Positions 8,485 through 18,063 are shown, counted from the stretch's first letter. The stretch: DNA of 33,659 bases from Paludibacteraceae bacterium (GCA_028694915.1 JAQVJY010000015.1:1-33659); one strand, 5' to 3'. Numbers and translations are program-made. Notes: a model not told the origin generated them from the sequence alone.

Positions 8485-8745
8485 TTAAGCGATGATACGA
8501 ATATTTTTCCAATCGCAATACCCTTTGGTTACAGCATCTTTAAGAGCGGCATCCAAACCTTTTTTGTTAATGGTACGAAGACCAGCAGCCGAAACTTTAA
8601 GGCTGATCCAGCATTCTTGCTCTACATAATAGAACTTTTTAGCAAACAAATTCACGTCAAATGTACGTTTTGTACGACGTTTTGAGTGTGAAACATTGTT
8701 CCCAACCATTGCTTTTTTACCGGTAATCTGACAAATTTTTGACAT
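8485..8745 (-). CDS. rpmB: 50S ribosomal protein L28
   Basis: This 86-residue protein begins [20 protein letters not shown], the standard L28 start, and continues with [15 protein letters not shown] chose the ATG at 8745; an in-frame start at 8793 would add 16 residues and overlap the -7 promoter element. The cysteine pairs that bind zinc in some L28 proteins are missing. It is the first gene of the rpmB-rpmG-DUF4295 operon. Confidence 0.96.
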   Translation of the reverse strand: MSKICQITGKKAMVGNNVSHSKRRTKRTFDVNLFAKKFYYVEQECWISLKVSAAGLRTINKKGLDAALKDAVTKGYCDWKNIRIIA

Positions 8746-8790
8746 TTTACTATTATATTTTTGCGTTTTACATTCCCTGAAAAGAGTGTG

Positions 8791-8822
8791 CAAAGGTAAT
8801 ATATTATTTCTTATTGGGCAAG
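8791..8822 (-). promoter_or_regulatory. Promoter of the rpmB operon
   Basis: TACCTTTG on the minus strand (8791-8798) matches TAnnTTTG, 45 nt before the rpmB ATG. A CTTG (8819-8822) lies 20 nt upstream as a weak -33 box. Confidence 0.6.
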
Positions 8823-8867
8823 TGTTTTAGAAATATTTTTCAAAAAAGTGAAAATCAATACCTCTTT

Positions 8868-10187
8868 CTACTTAACACCAATACCTTCGTACACAAAACC
8901 TGCCTCCCGTAATTCATTGCCATCGTAAATGTTACGACCATCAATGATAATATTTCCTGCCATGGCTTTACGCACTACCGACCAATTTGGGGCACGGAAT
9001 TCTTTCCATTCTGTAACTAAAAAGAGCGCTTCTGCATCGTTCACAGCATCATAAATATCCGAAGCATAGTAGACCGTATCGCCCAATTGTTTGTGAGCTT
9101 CTTCCATGGCAATAGGGTCATACACCTTCACCTTACAGCCTGCGGCTAATAAAGCGTTAGCAAGAACAACGGAAGGAGCCTCACGCATATCATCGGTATT
9201 AGGTTTAAATGATAAACCCCACAAAGCGACTGTAACACCTTTTAAGCGGTTTACTGAAATATATTTTTGCAACTTGCGAAACAAAATTGTTTTTTGAAAT
9301 TCATTAACCACCTCAACAGCTTGAAGCACGCCCATTGGGACGCCATATTCATCACCCGTTTTTATCAATGCTTTCACATCTTTAGGGAAACAGGAACCAC
9401 CATAACCACAACCTGCATACAAAAACTTAGAGCCGATACGTCCATCTGCACCAATACCTTTGCGTACCATATTGATATCAGCTCCTACTTTATCACACAA
9501 ATTAGCAATATCATTCATAAAACTAATGCGAGTGGCCAACATGGCATTGGCAGCATATTTTGTCATCTCAGCAGAAGCTACGTCCATAAAAATAACTCGG
9601 AAATTATTCAATAAAAATGGACGATATAAGCGAGACAAAACTTCTTTCGCCTTTTCAGAATCAACGCCTACCACTACTCTATCGGGCGTCATAAAATCTT
9701 TAATAGCATCACCTTCTTTAAGAAACTCAGGATTAGAAGCAACATCAAACGAAATATCAACGCCACGTTTATCTAATTCTGCCTGAATAGTTTGTTTTAC
9801 CAATTTAGCGGTACCAACGGGCACGGTACTTTTATCGACAATCAAACAGTATTGTGATAAATTTTCGCCAATAGTTTTAGCTACTTGTAGGACGTATTTT
9901 AAGTCGGCACTACCATCAACACTAGTTGGTGTACCAACTGCAATGAACAAGACAGCGGCCTCTACTAATGCTTCGGGCAACGAAGTTGTAAAGGTCAAAC
10001 GACCTGCCGCTGTATTACGCACAACCATTTCGTCCAAACCTGGTTCGTAAATTGGTATTTCACCCTTTTGTAAACGTGCGACTTTATTGGCATCTACGTC
10101 AACGCACTGAACATGCATACCCATTTCGGCAAAACATGTTCCCGAAACTAATCCAACATAACCTGTTCCAACAATTACTACATTCAT
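8868..10187 (-). CDS. ugd: UDP-glucose 6-dehydrogenase
   Basis: This 439-residue enzyme oxidises UDP-glucose to UDP-glucuronate with two NAD+. The N-terminal Rossmann motif is GTGYVGLVSG at residues 7-16. TVPVGT is at 121-126, K210 lies in MTKYAANA, and the catalytic cysteine is C266 in GGSCFPKD. A C-terminal UDP-binding domain follows. Length is typical of the bacterial family. It is the last gene of the capsule/exopolysaccharide operon, 6 nt after the wzc-like gene. Co-transcription suggests that the exported polymer contains uronic acid or a sugar derived from it (inference). Confidence 0.96.
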   Translation of the reverse strand: MNVVIVGTGYVGLVSGTCFAEMGMHVQCVDVDANKVARLQKGEIPIYEPGLDEMVVRNTAAGRLTFTTSLPEALVEAAVLFIAVGTPTSVDGSADLKYVLQVAKTIGENLSQYCLIVDKSTVPVGTAKLVKQTIQAELDKRGVDISFDVASNPEFLKEGDAIKDFMTPDRVVVGVDSEKAKEVLSRLYRPFLLNNFRVIFMDVASAEMTKYAANAMLATRISFMNDIANLCDKVGADINMVRKGIGADGRIGSKFLYAGCGYGGSCFPKDVKALIKTGDEYGVPMGVLQAVEVVNEFQKTILFRKLQKYISVNRLKGVTVALWGLSFKPNTDDMREAPSVVLANALLAAGCKVKVYDPIAMEEAHKQLGDTVYYASDIYDAVNDAEALFLVTEWKEFRAPNWSVVRKAMAGNIIIDGRNIYDGNELREAGFVYEGIGVK

Positions 10188-10193
10188 GTGTTT

Positions 10194-12560
10194 TTATACT
10201 TTATTGGTGTTATTTTCTTCAAATTCCGTCTGAACATAATAGCCACTACGATCGCCATAAGCACTATTACCGTAACCATAACCGTTACCATAATTTCCTA
10301 GTTTCTTCACGTCAATATCATTCAAAATGAGATAAACATTAGGCACTCTGTCGGCCTTTACTTGCGAAATAAAACTCTTGAAGAAGGCTTTATTCGTTTT
10401 TCCACTACGAGCTACAATCAATGTAACATCCACCAAACTCGATAACGAATAAGCATCAGCCACTAAACCCAGCGGGCTAGTATCGATAACAATGTAATCG
10501 TATCTGGTTTTCAACTCCATGATAATATTCTTCAATTTTTCAGAGCGAATAAGCTCACCTGGATTAGGAGGAATAACGCCACCTAGCAAGATATCGAATC
10601 CAAGAGTTTCATCCTTAATAATGGCTTCATCCAATGTAATATCGCCAATCAAATGATTCACCAAACCTTTGTCATGTTTATGCAATAAGGCAGCAATACT
10701 AGGCTTACGAAAATCAAGGTCAATCAACAATGTTTTTTTACTTATCAAACTGTAGACACCCGCAAAATTAGCCGAGAAATAAGTTTTCCCATCGCCAGAT
10801 TCTGCTGAGGTTACCATAACACAAACTGGGGCTTTACGTTGTGCCACAAACTCAATGCGAGTTCGTATAATACGCAACGACTCGGTAAATGCAGATTTCG
10901 GAACCAATGTGGACAAAACAGCTTTATCGCTATTGGTATGACGAACGCCACCAATCAAGGTAAACTTGGTTAATTTTTCAAGATCTTTTTCGGTACGAAT
11001 AGTGACATTAAACATCTCGCGCAAAATAATGAATGCCGCAGGAAGTAACAAACCTATGATGCAAAACATCATGTAAGTACGCGATTTTTTATCGCCATTG
11101 ACCAACGAAATAACACGTGCTTGTTGCAAAATAGAATTATCTGGGCTATTCGACGCTTTACGAATTTGAGCTTCAGAACGTTTTTGTAGCAAGAATGTAT
11201 AATAATTGTCGTTAATTTTATACTCACGTTCCATGTTAATCATCGCATTTTCCTTCTCTGGCAATAAACGACTTTCGGCCAAAGCTTTAGCATATTGTTC
11301 GTTAAAACTCGTACGATCTAAATCATACACACTACGGACATTACGCAACACCTCAAGCAACATGTTTCGCACCTTCTCCATCTGACGAGAATAGCGTTCA
11401 TAATTAGGATTTTTAGGGCCCACGTCTGAGCGTTGTAGCTGTAATTCATTGTATTGACCAACCAAATCGAGTAAAGTAGGATCAGAAACGCCAATACTAG
11501 AAGGCGCCACTAATACATCTTCGGTTATGTTGTCCTTTAGATATTTAGAAAGATATCTGAAATAACGCTCTTTTTGATCGAGCACCATACGCTGTTCGTC
11601 CAAAGTGGTCAACTTGGTGAGCACATTACCCATGTAACTATTGACATCAATAATGTTGTTTTCGCGACGAAAATCACGCAAACGACCTTCCGATTCGGAA
11701 AGCGAACTGGCAATTAATCCTAACTGCTCATCAATAAATTCAATTGTTCGGATAGCCTCGGCATTCTTTTTATCTAAATTATTCGCTAAAAATTCATTAG
11801 CCAGAGCATTTAAAAAATCTTGATCACGGACAATATTTTCGCCAACCAACGTAGCGCTGATTACGGATGACATATCACCCACATAACTCAACGATAAACG
11901 TCCTGAAAATTCACCCTCCAATGATTCTAATGTTCTAAACCTTAGAAAAAATTTACTACCATCGGTCATATTACGTTTTCGAACGGTAGCAAACATGAGC
12001 GAATGTTCAAAAGGGACTCCGAATTTACCTTTGATAACTATCGGCTTATCACTTTCGCCATCAGCTGTTAACGTAAACGTATTGTCGTCAATTACATTAC
12101 ACTCAAATTCATATCCATAAGCCCGTTCATCCAAATATGCCAACTCAACACTTATAGGTTCTCTGCCGTATAAACTGTTAGTCTTGAATCGTCCACGAGT
12201 ATAATAATCCACGCCAAACGGTAACTTATTAAGTGTTTGACGAATCAAGTCAAAAGAGCCTAACAATAGTAATTGATTATTGCTGTTGCGATAATTGTTG
12301 TTCACGCCAAATCCCTGCATAAAATTATACTGATTGGCCGAATTATCTTCAATAACAATTTTGGTTTCCGTGACATATTGCGGCACCCAACTACGATTTT
12401 GGAAATAGGCAATTCCCAACGCTATCACAACTCCAGCAACAAACAAATACCAATTACGTAAAAAGCGTATAATCCACTCCATAAAATTGAATGACGAGTT
12501 GTCGTCGTCATCAAATAGAGGTTGATTTGGTTGCGTATTTTCAGGATAATAATTTTCCAT
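10194..12560 (-). CDS. wzc: Wzc-type polysaccharide chain-length regulator and tyrosine autokinase
   Basis: This 788-residue inner-membrane protein has a first transmembrane helix at residues 37-54, a long periplasmic Wzz-type and coiled-coil region (about 55-490), and a second helix at about 495-513. The cytoplasmic BY-kinase domain follows: Walker A at 585-593 (SAESGDGKT), Walker A' at 612-620 (LIDLDFRKP) and Walker B at 689-694 (DYIVIDTSP). The C-terminus carries a tyrosine cluster (Y757, Y761, Y763, Y768, Y774, Y775), the usual autophosphorylation site. The family controls polymer length and export together with OPX proteins, two of which lie directly upstream. It is 11 nt after the second OPX gene. 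Confidence 0.95.
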   Translation of the reverse strand: MENYYPENTQPNQPLFDDDDNSSFNFMEWIIRFLRNWYLFVAGVVIALGIAYFQNRSWVPQYVTETKIVIEDNSANQYNFMQGFGVNNNYRNSNNQLLLLGSFDLIRQTLNKLPFGVDYYTRGRFKTNSLYGREPISVELAYLDERAYGYEFECNVIDDNTFTLTADGESDKPIVIKGKFGVPFEHSLMFATVRKRNMTDGSKFFLRFRTLESLEGEFSGRLSLSYVGDMSSVISATLVGENIVRDQDFLNALANEFLANNLDKKNAEAIRTIEFIDEQLGLIASSLSESEGRLRDFRRENNIIDVNSYMGNVLTKLTTLDEQRMVLDQKERYFRYLSKYLKDNITEDVLVAPSSIGVSDPTLLDLVGQYNELQLQRSDVGPKNPNYERYSRQMEKVRNMLLEVLRNVRSVYDLDRTSFNEQYAKALAESRLLPEKENAMINMEREYKINDNYYTFLLQKRSEAQIRKASNSPDNSILQQARVISLVNGDKKSRTYMMFCIIGLLLPAAFIILREMFNVTIRTEKDLEKLTKFTLIGGVRHTNSDKAVLSTLVPKSAFTESLRIIRTRIEFVAQRKAPVCVMVTSAESGDGKTYFSANFAGVYSLISKKTLLIDLDFRKPSIAALLHKHDKGLVNHLIGDITLDEAIIKDETLGFDILLGGVIPPNPGELIRSEKLKNIIMELKTRYDYIVIDTSPLGLVADAYSLSSLVDVTLIVARSGKTNKAFFKSFISQVKADRVPNVYLILNDIDVKKLGNYGNGYGYGNSAYGDRSGYYVQTEFEENNTNKV

Positions 12561-12571
12561 AATTTCAGAAT

Positions 12572-13318
12572 TTATTTAGCTGTGGTATTATTCCAAACCG
12601 TCAAAAAGAGTGTTATAGACGATGTTATAATCGACAAGAAATTCGAGTATGATTCAACTGCCCAAAAGCTCTTCTTAGTTACATCCACATAAATAATATC
12701 ATTCGGATAAACATAGTAATATTCGGAATCCAGTAAACTTTTAGATCGCAAATCAAATGATACTATCTTCGTTCCTTCGGGTGTTTCTCTAATAATTTTC
12801 ACCGCGCTATAATCGCCAGACTCATTAAGCCCTCCTGACAAGGCTAGTGCTTGAAAAATAGTTAAACGCTCTTTATAGATGGAGAAGTAACCTCGACCAG
12901 CATCACCGATAACACAAAAAGTGCTAGTAGCGAGTGCCAACTTAACTTGTACATCAGGGATATAAGGCTTCAACTGTTCTCTCACAAAAGCTTCAGCTTC
13001 TTCAAGCGTCAAGCCCACCACTGGAACTTTACTCAAAAAAGGTAAATCTACTGTGCCATCAGGATAAATACGGTACGAATAGGTTTGGCTCACACTCATA
13101 GTTTGCTGTGCACCAAACATTTCTGCAGATTCTTTATTAGACGTAATAATGCGGGCGGTTAACTCATCGTTTGGACGCAGTTTATACTCATGGTAAGCAC
13201 CTTGGTCATAAATTGGCAGTCCTGTCCGTTCTTGCAACAAACCAATACTCCTATTGGTGTAACAAGAAGCGAATAAAAAAATCGCTACAAAACAAAGTAT
13301 GTATTTAAATGCTTTCAT
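12572..13318 (-). CDS. OPX (Wza-like) polysaccharide export lipoprotein, copy 2
   Basis: This 248-residue lipoprotein has the lipobox LFAS-C19. A polysaccharide-export domain (PNDELTARI, then YRIYPDGTVDLPFLSKVPVVG) is followed by an SLBB-like repeat (FCVIGDAGRGYFSIYKERL, IFQALALSGGL). A hydrophobic segment near the C-terminus (FLSIITSSITLFLTV) may insert into a membrane. It is much shorter than E. coli Wza, as is common in Bacteroidetes. It overlaps the upstream paralogue by 4 nt and precedes the wzc-like gene by 11 nt, so the three products probably form one export machine. Confidence 0.9.
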   Translation of the reverse strand: MKAFKYILCFVAIFLFASCYTNRSIGLLQERTGLPIYDQGAYHEYKLRPNDELTARIITSNKESAEMFGAQQTMSVSQTYSYRIYPDGTVDLPFLSKVPVVGLTLEEAEAFVREQLKPYIPDVQVKLALATSTFCVIGDAGRGYFSIYKERLTIFQALALSGGLNESGDYSAVKIIRETPEGTKIVSFDLRSKSLLDSEYYYVYPNDIIYVDVTKKSFWAVESYSNFLSIITSSITLFLTVWNNTTAK

Positions 13319-14103
13319 TGAGGTTTGACAAATCCATAAATAAGTAATCCAAACGAAAATGTAGAAATAACAAGCGATAGCACACCTGTTATATGAGATA
13401 CTCCAAAAAATTTAGCATTATCAAAAGGCACATAAATCACGTCGTTTGGTTGAATATAATAATATTCGGAATTGATAATGGATTGACTTCTTAGGTCGAA
13501 TGTTTTCACAACGGTGCCATGTTCTGTCTGACGAATAATCTGAATTTTACTCCGTTTAGCATACAACGACATATCGCCGCTCATGGCTAAAGCTTGAAAG
13601 ATCGTAAGTTTTTCTTTCGGGATGGAATAGCGTCCAGAACCAGACTCACCTAGAACTGAAAAAGACCGATTCGACAATTTAACATCTACGGAGAACGCTG
13701 ATATAGATTCACGTAAAACATCTTCTAACAAGAACTTTACTTCTCGAGTAGTTTTATTCAATACTTGTAATTTCCCAACATAGGGATAATTAATAGTTCC
13801 ATCTTCAGCTACTAAGTACAGTAACAAGCGTGCATTCGCATTATCACCAGCTTGCGACAATTGTTGATATTGATTAGAGTTGCTTGTTGTTCCATTGTAA
13901 GTGGCCAAATCTTCAGGGTTTGGAGAGTAAATGCGAATATATAAATAATCGCCCTTTTGCAGTCGATAATCCTCATATTCTATAGAATCTGCATATTGAG
14001 GAATACCAGAGCCCGTTTGAAGATAATTCAAACGTTTCGTGGTCATACAAGATGACAATAATAAGACCAGCGGTAAAAATAGCAGTAAAAGTTTGGTCTT
14101 CAT
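13315..14103 (-). CDS. OPX (Wza-like) polysaccharide export lipoprotein, copy 1
   Basis: This 262-residue lipoprotein has the lipobox LLSS-C19. The layout matches the next gene: export domain (RLQKGDYLYIRIYSP, DGTINYPYVGKL), SLBB-like segment (FSVLGESGSGRYSIPKEKL, IFQALAMSG) and a hydrophobic C-terminal stretch (GVLSLVISTFSFGLLIYGF). It has an extra Ser/Asn/Gln-rich insertion around residues 70-85 that its paralogue lacks. It is first in the operon, with a TATCTTTG element about 40 nt upstream. Two tandem OPX genes suggest either a hetero-oligomeric pore or a recent duplication followed by divergence. Confidence 0.9.
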   Translation of the reverse strand: MKTKLLLLFLPLVLLLSSCMTTKRLNYLQTGSGIPQYADSIEYEDYRLQKGDYLYIRIYSPNPEDLATYNGTTSNSNQYQQLSQAGDNANARLLLYLVAEDGTINYPYVGKLQVLNKTTREVKFLLEDVLRESISAFSVDVKLSNRSFSVLGESGSGRYSIPKEKLTIFQALAMSGDMSLYAKRSKIQIIRQTEHGTVVKTFDLRSQSIINSEYYYIQPNDVIYVPFDNAKFFGVSHITGVLSLVISTFSFGLLIYGFVKPQ

Positions 14104-14135
14104 GGTTATTGTGCGATTTTTTCCATAGTAGCTTG

Positions 14136-14143
14136 CAAAGATA
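14136..14143 (-). promoter_or_regulatory. -7 promoter element of the polysaccharide export operon
   Basis: TATCTTTG on the minus strand, an exact TAnnTTTG match, 33-40 nt before the first OPX gene and downstream of the malQ terminator. No convincing -33 box. Confidence 0.6.
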
Positions 14144-14171
14144 CAGCTTTTTTCTAATTTTTTATAGTTCT

Positions 14172-14214
14172 AAAAAAAAATCTCGCCATAAACATGTTTA
14201 TAGGAGATTTTTTT
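14172..14214 (-). terminator. Terminator between malQ and the export operon
   Basis: An A-rich arm ending TCTC (14172-14184) pairs with GAGATTTTTTT (14204-14214), and the inner ATAAACATGTTTAT is a perfect palindrome. A-tract and T-tract flanks let it work in either direction. It begins 16 nt after the malQ stop codon. Confidence 0.75.
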
Positions 14215-14230
14215 AGATATCAATACTATT

Positions 14231-16912
14231 TTACCTTCTTGCTTGTTCTATACAATTCCGTAAAAATTCGTTGAAATCATGAGATTCCAAAAGACTTTCC
14301 AGCGTCATGTGCATGCGATATCGCCAACTAAAAAGAGAATTTGAAGGAACATTAATACGCTCATCATTCGGATTTTCACGACGTAATTCTGGCGACATTC
14401 CCATTAAATCTTGCCATTGGAAAATAGCCCACATAGCTGGTGAATATAAATGTTGTAGTACAACATCACGATTGACCCACCACTCGCAGAAATAAGGTGC
14501 TTTACCCCAATGGCCTAATTGTGAATTATAAAAACGTTGCGCCACACCATAATCCTCTTCCCACCAACCACGAACAGTGCTCATATCATGCGTCGAAGGA
14601 GTTACTACTGACAAATAAGGTGCATCTGCTGGATGAAAAAATTCTATTTTATCATCTTTAGGTGCTCGTTGGATTTCAAGACTCAAAATACCTAATTCTT
14701 TCATAACCGAGGTCACACAATGTGTCATCATACCCAAATCTTCACCACAAATTAACATATTGGAAGCTCGCTTCAATGCTGGTAATTTACGCATACCCGA
14801 TTGGTACCAAAACGCATCTTGACGGCGGTAAAAATAATCAACTGATAATTCGCGGAATACACGTTTTTGATGTTCATCCAACGCCTGAAAAGTAGACAAC
14901 GCTTCCATTCCATAACGTGGATAGTACTGCCGTCCCTGACTATCGGGAACTTCAAACAATAAAACGTTTGATATTAAATCAAACAAACCCCATTTTACAC
15001 GTTCAGAAATTTTTCCATCTTCATGCAATTTCTTAACTGCCTTTTGCGAAAGATATTCAGACTTAAGACGATAAGCAAAGCCATGCTCAAGATTCAAACA
15101 ATTTTGGCGCACCCAATCGGCTTCTTCTCCGAAATTTTCCCACAAAATATGGTCGGTAATGTAAGGTTTAGTAAAACGTTCATAATCGAACCAAACACCA
15201 CGACTCTCAAATTCGTCCACATAAAGAGGAACAGATGGATTTAAGTAACCCATAATACCCTCTTCTTGCTCCATTGGGATTTGCCAAATACGGAAAAATC
15301 CCAAAATATGATCAATACGGAACGTATCAAAATAGCACGACATCTGTTGGAAGCGTTTTTTCCACCAATCGAAATCGGCACTTTCTATCACGTCCCAATT
15401 ATAGGTAGGCAACTCCCAATTTTGACCTTTTACAGCAAACATATCGGGCGGCGCACCAGCTTGCATATCCATGTGAAATAATTCGGGAGCAACCCAAGTA
15501 TCCACACTATTACGATTCACGCCTATTGGAATATCGCCCTTAAGCACAACGCCTTGCGTGTGTGCATACGATACCGCATCTCGCAATTGTAAATGCAATT
15601 GATATTGTATAAACCAATGTACCGCTACTTCGTCGAACCACGCATGACTTGGCGCCATCAACGGCTCTACCTTCGACTCATCATAAACCGCAAAATCGTT
15701 CCAATGACGATAATCGCACGTACCAAATTTGTCGCGTAAGCAACAGTAAATAGCATATGGTTTGAGCCAATAAGCGTTATTTTTGAAAAATTGATTGAAA
15801 TCCGTATCCACTAAAAAGACCTTTTTTTGTAGCAAATAGGCCTCTTTGGCATACTTTAATTTATACGTAATTACGGACATGAAATCCATCAACGGAAGTT
15901 CATTTAAACGCTGTTGCTCTGAGGCATAGTTTTTTTGTAACGGATGCTCGGCAGGCAATTGTATACGTTCAAGATTTAAGAACAAAGGATTGAGGGCGAA
16001 AGCAGAAATTGCCGCATAAGGCAGAACGTCTGCATCGGAATGAGTGCCAATCGTATCATTGAGCGGTAACACTTGAATAAGTTTCATGCCCACGCGTTTC
16101 GCCCAATCAACCATCAACTTCAAATCGGCAAAATCACCAACACCAAAACTCTTATTGGAGCGTAAACTAAATACAGGAATACTTACACCTGCGCCGTGAA
16201 ATGATTGGTTATCAACTCTAACAAATGTATCGTTAACAATAACTTGTTCCTTTTTGGCAGCACTTGGCACTATACGATCTGCACCGTGTTCAAAATAGCT
16301 AAACTGTTTATTGTCAATATTCCAAATACCATATTTGTAGTGAACATCACCCTCTATTTTAGATAAATCGACAGACACATGCCACGACGACGCATCATAA
16401 TTCATAATTAATGCATGATGGGTATCCCAAGCACCTAAAAGAGGCGAACTTCCAACCATACAAAGCGCTTCATGCTCTTTGAGAAGAGGTGCTTTCACTC
16501 GAAAAACATGCGTACTATTTTTGGGAGTTTGAGTGCCTAAAAAAGATGCCCGTTTAAGCAATACTTCTTGAAAAGGAGCGGTCATAAATACATTATCAAG
16601 CACGGATACACTATTCCAAGCATCAACTAATGTGAGTTGATTCAATGTTTGTGGATTCACCGTAACTAAACGTCCATCGCCCCACTCCCAGGTTTCTGTG
16701 TGCGTATTCTCATCTTTTAAAAAATAACGATAATGGACTTCAGTCGTCGCTTTTAAGGTAATAGGCAACACTAACTCCCATGTTTCAGAAGGGACAAAAT
16801 GCATGGGAACAGCTTTTGAAACATCATCATTCCCTAACTCTGGGATATTACCAACCACATAAATATTCTGACCCCAATGGGTAAAATACGAGATTTTAAA
16901 GTGAAGTTTCAT
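14231..16912 (-). CDS. malQ: 4-alpha-glucanotransferase, DPE2-like, with two CBM20 domains
   Basis: This 893-residue GH77 enzyme transfers glucosyl units between alpha-1,4-glucans in maltose and glycogen metabolism. Two N-terminal CBM20-like starch-binding domains (residues 1-115, with YVVGNIPELG; and 133-235, with CMVGSSPLLGAWD) precede the catalytic barrel (about 243-893). Predicted catalytic residues are the nucleophile D534 (FRIDH), acid/base E724 (CGEDLG) and D776 (STHDMS). About 190 residues separate the nucleophile from the acid/base, which together with the tandem CBM20 fits the DPE2 subtype rather than ordinary MalQ. No signal peptide is seen, so it acts in the cytoplasm. It has its own promoter and terminator and is divergent from prs. 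Confidence 0.94.
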   Translation of the reverse strand: MKLHFKISYFTHWGQNIYVVGNIPELGNDDVSKAVPMHFVPSETWELVLPITLKATTEVHYRYFLKDENTHTETWEWGDGRLVTVNPQTLNQLTLVDAWNSVSVLDNVFMTAPFQEVLLKRASFLGTQTPKNSTHVFRVKAPLLKEHEALCMVGSSPLLGAWDTHHALIMNYDASSWHVSVDLSKIEGDVHYKYGIWNIDNKQFSYFEHGADRIVPSAAKKEQVIVNDTFVRVDNQSFHGAGVSIPVFSLRSNKSFGVGDFADLKLMVDWAKRVGMKLIQVLPLNDTIGTHSDADVLPYAAISAFALNPLFLNLERIQLPAEHPLQKNYASEQQRLNELPLMDFMSVITYKLKYAKEAYLLQKKVFLVDTDFNQFFKNNAYWLKPYAIYCCLRDKFGTCDYRHWNDFAVYDESKVEPLMAPSHAWFDEVAVHWFIQYQLHLQLRDAVSYAHTQGVVLKGDIPIGVNRNSVDTWVAPELFHMDMQAGAPPDMFAVKGQNWELPTYNWDVIESADFDWWKKRFQQMSCYFDTFRIDHILGFFRIWQIPMEQEEGIMGYLNPSVPLYVDEFESRGVWFDYERFTKPYITDHILWENFGEEADWVRQNCLNLEHGFAYRLKSEYLSQKAVKKLHEDGKISERVKWGLFDLISNVLLFEVPDSQGRQYYPRYGMEALSTFQALDEHQKRVFRELSVDYFYRRQDAFWYQSGMRKLPALKRASNMLICGEDLGMMTHCVTSVMKELGILSLEIQRAPKDDKIEFFHPADAPYLSVVTPSTHDMSTVRGWWEEDYGVAQRFYNSQLGHWGKAPYFCEWWVNRDVVLQHLYSPAMWAIFQWQDLMGMSPELRRENPNDERINVPSNSLFSWRYRMHMTLESLLESHDFNEFLRNCIEQARR

Positions 16913-16958
16913 TGATCAATTAGTTTTAGTTGAACAACACACCATTAATTTTAACGTT

Positions 16959-16988
16959 CAAAGATAATTGTTTTTTTTTATTCTCAAA
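16959..16988 (-). promoter_or_regulatory. Promoter of malQ
   Basis: On the minus strand TTTG (16985-16988), an 18-nt spacer and TATCTTTG (16959-16966) give an almost ideal Bacteroidetes promoter, about 47 nt before the malQ ATG. Confidence 0.7.
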
Positions 16989-17058
16989 CGGCTCACTCTC
17001 TAAAAAATAGAATGAAAAAGAGATTCACACCATCACGCAAAGATTTTTACCTTTTTTA

Positions 17059-17089
17059 TTGGTCACGATATTAAGAATCTGTATCTTTG
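17059..17089 (+). promoter_or_regulatory. Promoter of prs
   Basis: TATCTTTG (17082-17089) matches the -7 consensus. A TTGG sequence (17059-17062) lies about 20 nt upstream as a -33 box. The element is 36 nt before the chosen prs ATG and overlaps the 5' extension of the open frame, which argues against the longer start. Confidence 0.6.
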
Positions 17090-17124
17090 CAGGAAGTTTC
17101 CAAACACATTCAACCCCTGTTTGT

Positions 17125-18063
17125 ATGTCAATACTACCTTACAAAATCTTTTCAGGTACTAAAAGCCAATATCTGGCAGAAAAAATTTGTCAACATCTCG
17201 ATTGTGAATTAGGGCAAATGAAAGTGATGCGTTTTGCCGATGGCGAATTTGCCGTTTCGTATGAAGAAACTGTACGTGGACGTTACGTATATCTGGTGCA
17301 ATCAACCTTTTCGCCTTCGGACAACCTTATGGAGTTGTTATTGATGATTGATGCTGCTAAGAGAGCTTCAGCGTATAAAATCGTAGCCGTTATACCTTAT
17401 TTTGGATGGGCGCGTCAGGACCGTAAGGACCAACCACGTGTATCGATTGGAGCAAAACTGATGGCCGACTTACTCAGCGCTGCTGGCGTTGACCGCGTTA
17501 TCACGATGGACTTACACGCAGAACAAATCCAAGGATTTTTCGATGTTCCCGTTGACCACTTATACGCCTCAACCATTTTTATTCCATTTATCAAAAGTTT
17601 AAATTTGGAAAACTTGGCTATTGCTTCTCCAGACATGGGTGGTTCAAAACGAGCAAACTCTTATGCCAAGCATTTAGGGGCGTCATTAGTGTTGTGTCAC
17701 AAAACACGCGAAAAAGCAAATGAGGTAGCTCAAATGCGCATCATTGGTGATGTAGAAGGTAAAAATGTCATTATTGTTGACGATTTAGTAGATACGGCGA
17801 ACACCTTGTGTAGAGCTGCTGACTTAATGATGGAAAAAGGAGCAAAAAGTGTTCGTGCTATTGTAACACACCCTGTCATGTCTGGTAAAGCAGCCGAAAA
17901 TATTATGAATTCTAAAATGGAAGAGATTATTTTTACCGATTCCATTCCGTTCGATCAGGCACGATGCTCTAAAGCACGTATTATATCTATTTCCGATATT
18001 TTTGCTGAAACCATCTCGAGTGTTTACAACAATCAATCAATCAGTTCACATTATTTGCTATAA
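17125..18063 (+). CDS. prs: Ribose-phosphate pyrophosphokinase (PRPP synthetase)
   Basis: This 312-residue enzyme makes PRPP from ribose 5-phosphate and ATP for nucleotide, His and Trp synthesis. Class I motifs are present: FSGTKSQYLAEKI near the start, RFADGEF, the ATP-binding segment YFGWARQDRKDQPRVSIGAK, the DLHAEQIQGFF motif, and the PRPP loop IVDDLVDTANT. I chose the ATG at 17125 because the product then has the family's normal length. The longer frame would begin at a TTG inside the promoter. It is the only plus-strand gene in the first 28 kb and ends at a strong bidirectional terminator. Confidence 0.95.
   Translation: MSILPYKIFSGTKSQYLAEKICQHLDCELGQMKVMRFADGEFAVSYEETVRGRYVYLVQSTFSPSDNLMELLLMIDAAKRASAYKIVAVIPYFGWARQDRKDQPRVSIGAKLMADLLSAAGVDRVITMDLHAEQIQGFFDVPVDHLYASTIFIPFIKSLNLENLAIASPDMGGSKRANSYAKHLGASLVLCHKTREKANEVAQMRIIGDVEGKNVIIVDDLVDTANTLCRAADLMMEKGAKSVRAIVTHPVMSGKAAENIMNSKMEEIIFTDSIPFDQARCSKARIISISDIFAETISSVYNNQSISSHYLL

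Noticed and set aside
8822-8867. Possible terminator after ugd (TTTTCA paired with TGAAAA)
   Set aside because: The stem is only 6 bp and entirely A/T-rich apart from one pair; too weak to call.
9267-9786. Two overlapping plus-strand open frames of 115 and 108 codons
   Set aside because: Both are antisense to ugd, have no recognisable domain and lack promoter or terminator signals.
17059-17124. Longer prs start at a TTG codon
   Set aside because: It would place translation inside the promoter element and make the enzyme longer than its family.
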